DNA from: Cyanobacteria bacterium PR.3.49
GTDB lineage: Bacteria; Cyanobacteriota; Vampirovibrionia; Obscuribacterales; Obscuribacteraceae
NCBI GenBank assembly: GCA_013997645.1
Contig: PNKB01000021.1
Span: 1 to 44,405 of the forward strand
Length of the DNA stretch: 44,405 bases
Direction: 5' to 3'
Position 1 is the first letter of the stretch; each line of letters begins with the position of its first letter. The position numbers and the translations under genes are program-made. Of the stretch, positions 8,708-16,316 are shown piece by piece. Under the pieces are notes generated by a model that had not been told where the DNA came from, did no database searches, and saw only the letters and a list, made by a program, of their open reading frames with translations.

Positions 8708-9577
8708 TCATTTTGGCAGTTCGATCATGGTGCGTACGTTCCAGAGATCCGGAAAACATCTCTTGGTCAAAGTGCTGCGCAGATAACCGACGCCTTCGCT
8801 GCCACCTGTGCCGCGTTTGAAGCCGATGATGCGCTCCACTACCGTGACGTGGTGCATGCGCCAGAGAGCAATATTCTCATCCAGGTCGACCAAGGTCTCA
8901 GCCAACTCGTAAAGGTCATAATATTTTTCCGGTTCTTGGTAGATTTTTCTCAGTTCGCGCACTCTTTGCTCGTGTGCTTTCTCGCATTCTTGCGAGTCAT
9001 CTTCTGTAATTTGAAATGCGACATCGAAACCACGATCAATCAAAAGTTGATAAAAAGCATCTGCGAGTGTAGGTTCTTCCAGACGTTTTTGCATCAGCGC
9101 CAGCGCTTCCGGCTCGTTGGTGAAAAACTGCAACAGGCGCGGTTCTTTCATGCCGGCAGCAAATTCTATTTCACGAAATTGAGACGATTGAAAACCGGAG
9201 GCCGGATTTAATTTGCTTCTGAATCCAAGGAAATCGACGGGCATCATCGTTTCCAAAATATGAATTTGATTGACCAGCACTTCTCTGAAGATGGTGGAGA
9301 CACGGCGCATAAACCAGGTAGCGCGCGGTGCATTGCCGGCCGCCAATTGCTTCATGGTTTCATCTATTTCATGCAGAATGAGTTTGAACCATAATTCGTA
9401 AGTCTGGTGAATGATGATGAATAACGGTTCGTCATGATGCGGCGGGTCGGACTGACAAACCTGCAGCTCTTTGATTTCTTTGATTTTTAAATAGTTGTTG
9501 TAACTGAGAGCGCCCTGTCCATAGGGGCAAACGCCAAGATGGTGCTTCTTTGCATCGGTTTCCGATTCACTTGTCAT
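8708..9577 (-). CDS. kynA: Tryptophan 2,3-dioxygenase
   Basis: A heme dioxygenase that opens the indole ring of L-tryptophan to N-formylkynurenine, the first step of the kynurenine pathway. The 289-residue length fits the bacterial family. Signature blocks are intact: HDEPLFIIIHQTYELWFKLI with active-site His57, MPVDFLGFRSKLNPASGFQS (~112-131), and WRMHHVTVVERIIGFK with the predicted heme ligand His243, followed by the substrate-binding RGTGGSEGVGYL. The start overlaps the end of the metallophosphoesterase gene by 11 nt, and GGGAGAGAG lies just upstream, so translation is probably coupled. No kynurenine formamidase or kynureninase is seen nearby, so the rest of the pathway must lie elsewhere or be absent. 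A fumarylacetoacetase-family gene is 34 kb away. Confidence 0.97.
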   Translation of the reverse strand: MTSESETDAKKHHLGVCPYGQGALSYNNYLKIKEIKELQVCQSDPPHHDEPLFIIIHQTYELWFKLILHEIDETMKQLAAGNAPRATWFMRRVSTIFREVLVNQIHILETMMPVDFLGFRSKLNPASGFQSSQFREIEFAAGMKEPRLLQFFTNEPEALALMQKRLEEPTLADAFYQLLIDRGFDVAFQITEDDSQECEKAHEQRVRELRKIYQEPEKYYDLYELAETLVDLDENIALWRMHHVTVVERIIGFKRGTGGSEGVGYLRSTLTKRCFPDLWNVRTMIELPK

Positions 9578-10877
9578 TGCTCTCTCCCGACTTTGGCGCT
9601 TCCGATTGATTATCTACTTTTGTTTTTGTTTTTTGATCCGCATTCGATTTTGGTTCTGCCGGTGGTTGCTTCTTGGTTGCGGCAGCTTCAGGCTCTTGCG
9701 GCGTGTCCTGTTTGCTTTCCGGCTTTTCCTCAGGCTGCTGCGGTGGTGGTTTGCTTTCTTCCTGCTTCTCTCTTTTCGGTTCTGCTTGTTTTGCTTTTTC
9801 TTTTTTTTGCTTCGGCTGTTTTTTCTTGTCGATTGCTTGCGCAGGTCTGCCGGCTGCCAGAGGCAAGATCACATCCGAATCCAGTCGTGTTCCCTCTGCC
9901 AAAGCAGCAAAGGTAGCCGGTTTGCTGCTCGAATATTTGTATGCAAGAGTGCATGAAATGAAGGCGTTTTTTGCCTTCTTTATCAAAGCCGGAAATGATA
10001 CGTGATAGGTTTCGATCGAGATCGATTCCGGTGTTACGCGGAAGATCTTATAAGCGCATGGATAGACAGCCAGGCTGGCAGAGGAAACATACCAGATATT
10101 GTTTTCTTGTTGCACTTTGCTGACGTGAACATGGCCGTTGACGACCAGCCGAACGTATTTGGAGGTGCCGAAAATCTCGCGCGCATTAGCTCCAGTCGGC
10201 ACGATGTAATCGTCCCAGGGTGGGCCCGAATCAAAAGGAGAGGGCGGCAAGAGCGGGTGGTGCGAGAAAACGATTGTGAATCGCCTCTGGTGCATCTGCA
10301 AATCTTCTTTCAGCCATTCGGCCTGAGCACGCCCGAAATCACCGGTGTTAGAATTGGGCCTGCTCGTGTCCAGACCGATGATGTGCACTCCAGGTATTGG
10401 ATCTTGCGACCAGTAGGGCTTCGTCGATTCTATCCCTTTGCCCTTCCAATCCGGCCCGTAGGTTCGCATCTTATCTACAGGAGCGATGCCGGAAATGTCT
10501 GATTCTCCGAGCACGAAATTCCAGGGATTATTCAAACATTGAACGACGTCGATGAAAAGCTGCCAGTTGGAATCGTCGCGGCCCGGACCTTCAACGTTGT
10601 CTCCACCAAAGATGGTGAAGGCCACATTCTCCTCGTTTAATCTCTTGACCACGTCCTGCAGAAATAGCTGGCTCTCTTGCAGCATTTTGTAGCTGTCAGG
10701 TTGTCCGATTGCCAGGTGAGCATCGGTGACATAGCCGAATGTGAAGGGCTCGAAGAGCCCGACGGCCGCTTTTGACTGCTCGCTCAATCCCAAGCAGGTG
10801 ACCGACGCCAGGGCAAGGAGGAATTTGCGTCTGCTGATCTGGGACAGGCTCTGGATCTTCTCAGCGTATGGGTCCAC
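9567..10877 (-). CDS. Tat-type exported metallophosphoesterase with a low-complexity tail
   Basis: A calcineurin-like phosphoesterase. Metal-binding motifs are visible in order: GYVTDAHL (D-x-H), FGGDNVEGPG (GD), GESD in place of the usual GNHD, FSHHPLLP, and NGHVHVS (GH-x-H). From the GTG at 10877, which has AAGGA 7 nt upstream, the protein starts with a short basic region and SRRKFLLALASVTCLGL, a good twin-arginine signal. The longer reading from GTG 10955 adds 26 unlike residues, has no ribosome binding site and covers a palindrome, so I reject it. The last ~110 residues are Lys/Glu/Pro/Gln-rich and probably disordered. The substrate is unknown. It is the first gene of an apparent operon with tryptophan dioxygenase and the VOC protein. 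It contains no membrane segments beyond the signal. Confidence 0.88.
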   Translation of the reverse strand: MDPYAEKIQSLSQISRRKFLLALASVTCLGLSEQSKAAVGLFEPFTFGYVTDAHLAIGQPDSYKMLQESQLFLQDVVKRLNEENVAFTIFGGDNVEGPGRDDSNWQLFIDVVQCLNNPWNFVLGESDISGIAPVDKMRTYGPDWKGKGIESTKPYWSQDPIPGVHIIGLDTSRPNSNTGDFGRAQAEWLKEDLQMHQRRFTIVFSHHPLLPPSPFDSGPPWDDYIVPTGANAREIFGTSKYVRLVVNGHVHVSKVQQENNIWYVSSASLAVYPCAYKIFRVTPESISIETYHVSFPALIKKAKNAFISCTLAYKYSSSKPATFAALAEGTRLDSDVILPLAAGRPAQAIDKKKQPKQKKEKAKQAEPKREKQEESKPPPQQPEEKPESKQDTPQEPEAAATKKQPPAEPKSNADQKTKTKVDNQSEAPKSGESNDK

Positions 10878-10947
10878 TCGACATTCCTTCTTATACTTGC
10901 TTATGCTTGGTGCAGCTTTTGGCGACCCGGCGGGCGCACGGCTGACA

Positions 10948-10969
10948 GCATTCACTTTATAGTGAATGC
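10948..10969. promoter_or_regulatory. Perfect 9-bp-arm palindrome upstream of the phosphoesterase
   Basis: GCATTCACT (10948-10956) and AGTGAATGC (10961-10969) flank TTAT. The site is 71 nt upstream of the preferred start of the phosphoesterase gene and about 170 nt upstream of the divergent fabZ. It fits a dimeric regulator site; the right arm also includes TATAGTGAA, which could form part of a -10 box. Confidence 0.4.
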
Positions 10970-11036
10970 GTTCTTCGTAGCTAATTCAGCGGTCCAGGAC
11001 ATCCATAGTTAGTTACTTTTTAGGCCGCAGGCGCGA

Positions 11037-11058
11037 CCTGCTTTGCAGGATGTATACT
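11037..11058 (+). promoter_or_regulatory. Possible fabZ-lpxA promoter -10 region with a small dyad
   Basis: TATACT (11053-11058) is a good -10 match 84 nt before the fabZ ATG. CCTGC-TTT-GCAGG (11037-11049) directly precedes it. No good -35 hexamer is seen at the usual distance, so the call is weak and might need an activator at the dyad. Confidence 0.3.
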
Positions 11059-11141
11059 CTTTGCCTGCTCACTGCGTCATCGAAGAGGTCTCTTGCAAGA
11101 ACCCCCGTCGAGACGAACTTTCAACGTGAAGGGAAGAAGTT

Positions 11142-11606
11142 ATGACCGTAACTACCGAAGCTAAACAAGAGCTGGATATTGTCGAGATCAAGAAGCTTTT
11201 GCCGCACAGATATCCTTTTTTGCTCGTCGATCGCGTCACTCGAGTTGAGCCTGGTCACAGTGCCGATGGGTACAAGAACCTGACCGCCAACGAACAGTTT
11301 TTTGAGGGACATTTCCCATTCAAGCCGATTATGCCGGGCGTTTTGATGATTGAGGCATTGGCTCAATTGGCCTGCGTAGCATTGCTGACTAAAGAAGAAT
11401 ACAAAGGCAAGCTCGGCGTTTTCACGGGAATTGAAGGCGTGAAATTTCGCCAAATGGTCGTACCTGGCGACAGGCTCGACATGTCGGTGGAATTGGTCAA
11501 AATGAAAGGACCGCTGGGCAAGATGAAAGGCACTGCCAAAGTTGGCGACAAGGTCGCTTGCGAAGGAGAATTCAGCTTTGCCATGATCGAACCGGAAAAC
11601 AAGTAA
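11142..11606 (+). CDS. fabZ: 3-hydroxyacyl-ACP dehydratase FabZ
   Basis: Cytosolic hot-dog dehydratase that removes water from (3R)-hydroxyacyl-ACP in type II fatty acid elongation. The 154-residue length and motifs are standard: LLPHRYPFLLVDRV near the N-terminus, NEQFFEGHFPFKPIMPGVLM with catalytic His57, and the next helix starting IEALAQ with catalytic Glu71. AAGGGA precedes the ATG at a good distance. The gene ends 12 nt before lpxA, and this pairing is the conserved lipid A arrangement in many Gram-negatives, where both enzymes draw on 3-hydroxyacyl-ACP. lpxD and lpxC are not in the window. Confidence 0.97.
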   Translation: MTVTTEAKQELDIVEIKKLLPHRYPFLLVDRVTRVEPGHSADGYKNLTANEQFFEGHFPFKPIMPGVLMIEALAQLACVALLTKEEYKGKLGVFTGIEGVKFRQMVVPGDRLDMSVELVKMKGPLGKMKGTAKVGDKVACEGEFSFAMIEPENK

Positions 11607-11618
11607 GAGGGAGAGTTG

Positions 11619-12443
11619 GTGATCCAAACAGTGGACATTCATAAGACTGCCATCATTGGTGATGGCGCCAAGATTGCCGAGGGCGTTCAGATCGGTCCGT
11701 ATGCTGTGATCGGATCAAACGTCAACATCGGGCGTGGGACCGTAATCGGACCACATGCTGTAATCGACGGCACGACAACAATCGGAGAAGATTGCAAGAT
11801 CTATGCCGGCGCCTCGATTGGTCTTCAACCTCAGGACTTGGGCTACAAAGAAGGACCCGAAGGCGTCATCATCGGCAATCGTGTGACCATACGCGAATAT
11901 GCCACTATTCACCGAGGCTCCAAGGTGCCGATGACAGTCATCGGTGATGACTGTTTCCTCATGAATTATGTGCATATTGCTCACGATTGCAAGGTCGGCA
12001 AGAACGTAATCATGGCCAATGCCACAACCCTTGCGGGCCATTGCGAAATCGGTGACTTCTCTGTCTTTGGCGGTATGGTTGTATTTCACCAGTTTTGCCG
12101 CGTCGGTCGTTTCAATATGATCTCGGGTATTTCCGGCACAAGGGTAGATCTTCCGCCTTTTGCGATGTCAGACGGCAGACCTCTATTGGTGCGCGGTGTA
12201 AATATGATCGGCATGCGCCGAGGAAAGATAGGTCCTCAGGCCAGGACGGCAATTAAAGAAGCTTTCCGTTTGCTGTATCGGGCCGGGCTCAATTACAGCA
12301 ATGCCTGCGAGAAAATCGAGGCTGAAATCGAACAATTCGACGAGGTGAAAGAAATAGTCGACTTCGTAAGGACCAGTAAGCGGGGCATTGCCAGAGGCAG
12401 CATGGACGGCTTTGACACCGAAACCACAGATGGTGTTTTGTAA
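11619..12443 (+). CDS. lpxA: Acyl-ACP--UDP-GlcNAc O-acyltransferase LpxA
   Basis: Catalyses the first step of lipid A synthesis, moving a 3-hydroxyacyl chain from ACP to UDP-N-acetylglucosamine. The N-terminal ~190 residues form a left-handed beta helix of hexapeptide repeats (for example VQIGPYAVIGSNVNIGRGTV). The catalytic region HIAHDCKVGKNVIMA carries His122 (His125 in E. coli), and VVFHQFCRVGRFNMISG and VNMIGMRRGKI match the family. A C-terminal helical cap follows. The 274-residue length is slightly longer than E. coli. GTG 11619 is preferred: GGGAG lies about 5 nt upstream, while the TTG one codon earlier sits too close. Together with fabZ it indicates an outer membrane with lipid A. 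No terminator is visible after the stop. Confidence 0.96.
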   Translation: MIQTVDIHKTAIIGDGAKIAEGVQIGPYAVIGSNVNIGRGTVIGPHAVIDGTTTIGEDCKIYAGASIGLQPQDLGYKEGPEGVIIGNRVTIREYATIHRGSKVPMTVIGDDCFLMNYVHIAHDCKVGKNVIMANATTLAGHCEIGDFSVFGGMVVFHQFCRVGRFNMISGISGTRVDLPPFAMSDGRPLLVRGVNMIGMRRGKIGPQARTAIKEAFRLLYRAGLNYSNACEKIEAEIEQFDEVKEIVDFVRTSKRGIARGSMDGFDTETTDGVL

Positions 12444-12664
12444 TTATCCTCGTACTATTTAAATATGTAGGAGTGAAACCTTGTCAGGTGGCAGTCCGTC
12501 TGGGTGCCTGTTTTGCGGATTAAAACCCTGAAAACCTGAACTTACCTAAGCTTTTAGCCTCAGGACCAATTCTCGGCAAAGTGCTAGAGTAGGGTTTACT
12601 GACGCACCGGTAGCCACTTTTGAGTCATCCCACAACAGAATCATCCGTATCGGAGTCGCAAAAG

Positions 12665-13969
12665 GTGGCATCAGGGTATGCATCCTTGTTTCGCAACAAG
12701 CAATTTATGTGTCTCTGGACGGCACAAATTTTCTCTCAATTTGCCGACCGGGCCGTTTTCGTTCTTTTCGTAGCCGTTCTGACAGCTCAAGCAGTCGCTA
12801 GCTCAGCCGATAAAACTGTGCATGCAGCTGAGTTGACGAGCTGGTTGTATGTAGCGTTCACAATACCGGCGGTGGTGCTCAGTCCTTTTGCCGGAGTTTG
12901 TGTCGACCGCTGGTCCAATCGAGCGGTGCTGGTTATTTCAAACTTGATTCGTGCCTTTTTCGTGGCATTGGTTGCATTGAGCTGGGTAAAACAATATCCG
13001 AAAGTGGCATTCACACTGGCCTTTTTGATATCCATTGGTGCACAGTTTTTTGGTCCGGCAGAAACAGCTTCGATACCACGGCTGGTGAAGCGTGAAGATT
13101 TATATTGCGCCAATGCTCTCTTTTTTACGACGATGATGATTGCCCTCGGCTTTGGATTTGCAATTGGGGAGCCGATTATTGCGCACACCGGAATTGGTGG
13201 CGCACCATACGCGGTAGCGGGCTTGTTTCTAATTGCTGCGATCTTATTGATGGGCATAAGCGACAACAAACCGCAAAAGCATGATCGCGAACCCTGGTGG
13301 GAAGAGCTGCGCGTAGGAATCGCCTACATCGTCGACAGCCCTCCTGTTTTCCGCGCCATACTCAAGATCACAATTCTCTTCAGCACCATCATTACTCTCA
13401 ATATCATCGCTGTGGCGCTGGTCGAGCAGGTCATGCATTTGCAGCCATTTCAATTCGGCTATGTGATCGCCGCGGCTGGATTAGGCATGATGATCGGCAA
13501 TTTCTGGGTCGGGCATCAAGGACCAAATGCCTCACCCAGGCTCATGGTTTACGGAGGATTTACTGGGCTGGGACTTTGTATGTGTTGTCTCGGCAGTCTC
13601 GGATTTATTCAAGACCATTTGTTTCCTCTAGTTGGAATGTCCGGTGTTTATTTCAATGGTTTGTTGATGTTGGTGCCGATGCTTTTTTCCACTTTGCTCG
13701 GTATCAGTTGTGCATTTGTAGCTGTGCCGACGCAGGCGACATTGCAAGCGGCAGTTCCGGAGGATTTGCGCGGAAAAGTGTTCGGTGCTCAGAACACGGC
13801 CATGTCTGCAGCTTCCACCATTCCAGTTATTCTCACCGGCGTCTCGGCCGACAATCTGCCCGGAGGAGTTTCGACCACCCTATTCCTTATTGGTGTGCCC
13901 ACTTTCGTTACGGGATTGGTGCAAGTGCTTAGAGCTATTCGCGATCCTTCGTTGCGCTCGAAGCTCTGA
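12665..13969 (+). CDS. MFS transporter
   Basis: A major facilitator superfamily permease with about twelve hydrophobic segments. It opens with YASLFRNKQFMCLWTAQIFS and the next helix, the usual start of the MFS_1/MFS_3 efflux-like group. The loop PFAGVCVDRWSNRAVLV between helices 2 and 3 matches the family's G-x3-D-R-x-x-R-R/K type motif. GTG 12665 is 9 nt after GGAG. A longer reading begins at TTG 12620 without a ribosome binding site; the extra 15 residues are polar and could belong either way. The substrate is unknown. The gene stands alone, with 176 bp after lpxA, and the 10-mer TCAGGTGGCA occurs once before (12484) and once after it (13994), perhaps by chance. Confidence 0.88.
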   Translation: MASGYASLFRNKQFMCLWTAQIFSQFADRAVFVLFVAVLTAQAVASSADKTVHAAELTSWLYVAFTIPAVVLSPFAGVCVDRWSNRAVLVISNLIRAFFVALVALSWVKQYPKVAFTLAFLISIGAQFFGPAETASIPRLVKREDLYCANALFFTTMMIALGFGFAIGEPIIAHTGIGGAPYAVAGLFLIAAILLMGISDNKPQKHDREPWWEELRVGIAYIVDSPPVFRAILKITILFSTIITLNIIAVALVEQVMHLQPFQFGYVIAAAGLGMMIGNFWVGHQGPNASPRLMVYGGFTGLGLCMCCLGSLGFIQDHLFPLVGMSGVYFNGLLMLVPMLFSTLLGISCAFVAVPTQATLQAAVPEDLRGKVFGAQNTAMSAASTIPVILTGVSADNLPGGVSTTLFLIGVPTFVTGLVQVLRAIRDPSLRSKL

Positions 13970-14379
13970 GTTTCATCTATGACAGGCACTACATCAGGTG
14001 GCACTGCCTAAATCCGCAGTGGGGAAAGCCTGGCGAAAGTCCGATAAACAGTGGCGTTGCCAAATGCGTACACAATCCCCCTTTTCATCGCCCCTGGTAT
14101 CACGTTGCAGTGGCGCTAAAACTTTCCAGTGAGGGAAACTCAATATCCGTCAGTATTTAATTGAGATATAGGACTTGGAAACCGATCGGTTATCACACAA
14201 ACATTTTACAAGAGTGCGAAACGCTGAAAACCCCGTCAGTAAAGCGATTGCGGCGTTTCTAGCGTTTTTACATTATTGGCGAAAACATGGACGCGCTGCA
14301 CAAATTAGGTAGAATTGCTTGTGTCCCAAGACCGCTGGTCGGGGAATTAGAGAACGCTTGCTAAGAGATGGAGATAAGC
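13970..14379. other. Gene-free stretch and promoter region of the small-protein cluster
   Basis: No coding frame of note. AAACGCT (from about 14219) and AGCGTTT (about 14261) form a distant 7-bp pair followed by TTTTA. TAGAAT at 14310-14315 is a -10-like box 64 nt before the first start, with only a weak ATGGAC (14287-14292) at -35 spacing. The same TAGAAT precedes the tRNA gene at 42001. Transcription of the following four-gene cluster likely starts near 14322. Confidence 0.35.
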
Positions 14380-14772
14380 ATGTTTAAAAAGTTAGCTTCT
14401 TCGTTCTTGCTGGCTTCGGTATTTGTCGGCTCCTTGGTTACTCCATCGTTTGCCGGCGACGAAACCACCTTCCAGAAGATCGTGTTTCTTCCGGTAAGAC
14501 TGGTCGGAACCGGAGTGGGCACAGTTGTCGGCGTGCCGCTGGGCGTTGTCAAAGATGGCAACAGAGGCGCTATTAAGTCGACAAAATGGGTTGCCGGTAA
14601 ACTCGGCAATGAAGATGGAAAATACCATCAAATGTTTGGCGCAATCGTTGGCGGACCTTTCGGTGCGCTCGGCGGCGGCACATACGGTATAGCTGATGGT
14701 GCTTGGCATGGTATGAAGACCGGTTACGAAAAACCGTTCTCCAAAGATGCCTTCACCTTCAAAGATGAATAG
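14380..14772 (+). CDS. Small exported glycine-zipper protein, cluster paralogue 1
   Basis: A 130-residue protein with a clear Sec signal peptide (MFKKLASSFLLASVFVGS... ending near PSFA, about residue 25). The mature part starts with FLPVRLVGTGVGTVVGVPLG, dense in G-x3-G spacing. It then has a lysine-rich stretch ending in GKLGNEDGKY, a second glycine block GAIVGGPFGALGGGTYG, and the ending TGYEKPFSKDAFTFKDE. I do not recognise a named family. The glycine zippers suggest helices that pack in or on a membrane, possibly the outer membrane or periplasm. ATG 14380 has GGAG 6 nt upstream and begins directly with the signal peptide, so it is preferred over ATG 14368. It is the first of four homologous genes, closest in pattern to the fourth. 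Confidence 0.85.
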   Translation: MFKKLASSFLLASVFVGSLVTPSFAGDETTFQKIVFLPVRLVGTGVGTVVGVPLGVVKDGNRGAIKSTKWVAGKLGNEDGKYHQMFGAIVGGPFGALGGGTYGIADGAWHGMKTGYEKPFSKDAFTFKDE

Positions 14773-14823
14773 GAAGACATAGGAAAGTCGATGAGACCCC
14801 TATCAAGTCATTAGGTACTTAAT

Positions 14824-14851
14824 GAGGGTGGTTCTCGCAAGAGCCATCCTC
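14824..14851 (+). repeat. Intercistronic 12-bp hairpin before cluster gene 2
   Basis: Bases 14824-14835 pair with 14840-14851 (12 pairs including two G-U) around a CGCA loop, ending 18 nt before the ATG of the second gene. There is no U-tract, so it is better read as an RNA processing or stability element than as a terminator. Confidence 0.5.
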
Positions 14852-14869
14852 CCTGCCAGGTGGAAAAAC

Positions 14870-15253
14870 ATGACCAAAAGAACACTCGCGATGTTAATTT
14901 CAGGAGCGCTCGCTCTGGGAACGGCTACCCCGTCGTTTGCAGATGGTGATGGTCCTGTTCACAATATGGTTGGATTGGGTGGGGTAACTACCGGTCTGCT
15001 GATCGATGTGCCGGAAGGCATCGTCGTTGATTCGCTGTACCGCGTTCCTATGAAATGCCAGCGTACTTTGGCCGAGCACTTTGGTGATTCCAAAGGCGCC
15101 GGACAAAATATCGCCGGTGCAATTCTTGGCTTCCCTGTAGGTTTCGTATGGGGCATCCCTTACGGCGCATTGCACGGTGCCAAACATGCCTTCTCGAAGG
15201 GATGGGAAAAGCCTTTCAGTACTGAATCGTATTTGGTTACCGAAGAGAAGTAG
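14870..15253 (+). CDS. Small exported glycine-zipper protein, cluster paralogue 2
   Basis: A 127-residue paralogue. The signal peptide MTKRTLAMLISGALALGTAT ends at PSFA, as in paralogue 1. The mature protein opens with glycine-spaced NMVGLGGVTTGLLIDVPEG, keeps the central HFGDSKGAGQNIAGAILG and GFVWGIPYGALHG blocks, and ends KGWEKPFSTESYLVTEEK, very close to paralogue 3. ATG 14870 is 6 nt after GGTGG. The same GGTG(G)-A-rich-ATG arrangement recurs before paralogues 3 and 4, which supports the choice over ATG 14822. A lone Cys (in MKCQRT) lies in the middle. Function unknown. It probably shares one transcript with its neighbours, since only one terminator is seen, after gene 4. Confidence 0.82.
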   Translation: MTKRTLAMLISGALALGTATPSFADGDGPVHNMVGLGGVTTGLLIDVPEGIVVDSLYRVPMKCQRTLAEHFGDSKGAGQNIAGAILGFPVGFVWGIPYGALHGAKHAFSKGWEKPFSTESYLVTEEK

Positions 15254-15261
15254 TTACTAGC

Positions 15262-15299
15262 ACTGCCTGGCTTAATGCCAAACAGTTTTGTCAGGCAGT
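15262..15299 (+). repeat. Intercistronic 8-bp hairpin before cluster gene 3
   Basis: ACTGCCTG (15262-15269) pairs perfectly with CAGGCAGT (15292-15299). The 22-nt loop region includes a competing small TGGC/GCCA hairpin. It ends 10 nt before the GGTGG of the third gene. It has no U-tract. It occupies the same relative place as the hairpin before gene 2. Confidence 0.45.
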
Positions 15300-15322
15300 C
15301 TGGAAATATGGTGGTAAAAACA

Positions 15323-15721
15323 ATGAAATCAATAGGTCGTATAGTTTTCTCGGCGTTGGTCGCCGTGAGTGCAGTAGCTCCTGCTCTCGCGCTTGACTAC
15401 GAAGCGAAGCCCATTATGTGGTGCCTGCAAGCACCTTTCAGAACGGCTGGTGCTTTGGAAGGCGCTCTTGTGACCGGTCTTATTAGTGGTCCTATCGATG
15501 GCGGCTATCATGGCTCCTTGAAAGGAACAAAACACTGGGCTGGCAAATTCGGCGATGAAAAAGGCGCCGGACAATTGGCTGCAGCTGCTCCGGTATTCGG
15601 AACAGGTGGAGCAATCGTCGGTGGTACCGTCGGCGGATTCCATGGTTTTGGACATGGCTGGAAGAAGGGATGGGAAAAGCCCTACAGCAGATGGTCCTAT
15701 CTCACCATGGAAGAGAAATAA
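15323..15721 (+). CDS. Small exported glycine-zipper protein, cluster paralogue 3
   Basis: A 132-residue paralogue. The signal peptide MKSIGRIVFSALVAVSAVAP ends near ALA. The mature part has APFRTAGALEGALVTGLISG, then GKFGDEKGAGQLAAAAPVFG, a glycine run GTGGAIVGGTVGGFHGFGHG, and the ending KGWEKPYSRWSYLTMEEK shared with paralogue 2. ATG 15323 is 8 nt after GGTGG; an upstream ATG at 15308 is possible but adds a poor signal N-region. His, Trp and Gly are unusually frequent. Function unknown. The strong conservation of the last ~17 residues with paralogues 1 and 2 suggests a shared binding partner or folding unit at the C-terminus. Confidence 0.82.
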   Translation: MKSIGRIVFSALVAVSAVAPALALDYEAKPIMWCLQAPFRTAGALEGALVTGLISGPIDGGYHGSLKGTKHWAGKFGDEKGAGQLAAAAPVFGTGGAIVGGTVGGFHGFGHGWKKGWEKPYSRWSYLTMEEK

Positions 15722-15763
15722 GCCCCCCTTTGAACCACTTAAATAGGAAAGATGGTGAAAATA

Positions 15764-16213
15764 ATGCGTAAGAAGGTCCTTTCCTCGTTACTTTTGGCAG
15801 CCGGACTGCTTACTTCGGTAGCAGCACCCAGCTTCGCCTACCCCGAGCGCCCTGAATCGGCGCGTGTGTATTACGAAATCGCTTACTTCCCGTGCCGCCT
15901 TGTCAGCATGGCCGTTACAACCATCTGGGATGTTCCGACCGCTGCTTTCCAAGACGCAGTGAAGGGCGCTATCGGCGGTACCAAAATGGTTTCCCGCAAC
16001 CTCGGCAAAGAAGACGGCACCTATGAATTGGTTGCCGGCGGCTTGGTCGGTGGTCCTGTTGGACTCCTGGCTGGTGGACTCTACGGTGCAAGACATGGTT
16101 TGTTCTATGGAATGCATCACGGTTTCGTAGGCTATCCGAGCCCGCACTCCGGCAGCCACAGCATGATCTTCCAGGGCAAAGGCTTCGTTGTTCCTTACGA
16201 CGATAACTACTAA
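15764..16213 (+). CDS. Small exported glycine-zipper protein, cluster paralogue 4
   Basis: A 149-residue, more diverged paralogue. Its signal peptide starts MRKKVLSSLLLAAGLLTS and ends at PSFA. YFPCRLVSMAVTTIWDVPTA aligns with the FLPVRLVGTG block of paralogue 1, NLGKEDGTYELVAGG with its GKLGNEDGKY region, and VGGPVGLLAGGLYGARHG with its second glycine block. The C-terminus departs: the KPFS ending is replaced by a His/Ser/Gly-rich tail (GYPSPHSGSHSMIF) and FVVPYDDNY. ATG 15764 gives a signal peptide matching the others and lies 6 nt after GGTG; ATG 15752, four codons earlier, is an alternative start with AGGA very close to it. It is the last gene before the terminator at 16272. Function unknown. 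Confidence 0.82.
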   Translation: MRKKVLSSLLLAAGLLTSVAAPSFAYPERPESARVYYEIAYFPCRLVSMAVTTIWDVPTAAFQDAVKGAIGGTKMVSRNLGKEDGTYELVAGGLVGGPVGLLAGGLYGARHGLFYGMHHGFVGYPSPHSGSHSMIFQGKGFVVPYDDNY

Positions 16214-16271
16214 AGCCCTGTCCGGGCGATAACCTCGTCCGAACACCACCAATAAAACTGTTTGGCTCTTT

Positions 16272-16316
16272 GAGCAAGCATCACTCTTTATGGGCGATGC
16301 TTGCTCTTTGTCATTT
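16272..16316 (+). terminator. Rho-independent-type terminator of the four-gene cluster
   Basis: GAGCAAGCATC (16272-16282) and GATGCTTGCTC (16296-16306) form a perfect 11-bp stem with a 13-nt loop, followed by TTTGTCATTT. It lies 58 nt past the last paralogue and is the only terminator-like structure after the cluster start. Confidence 0.75.

Noticed and set aside
10878..10955. Upstream extension of the phosphoesterase from GTG 10955
   Set aside because: It lacks a ribosome binding site, overlaps a palindrome and would bury the twin-arginine signal behind 26 unlike residues.
12484..14003. TCAGGTGGCA present on both sides of the MFS gene as element ends
   Set aside because: Only 10 bases match, in direct orientation without further similarity; chance is a sufficient explanation.
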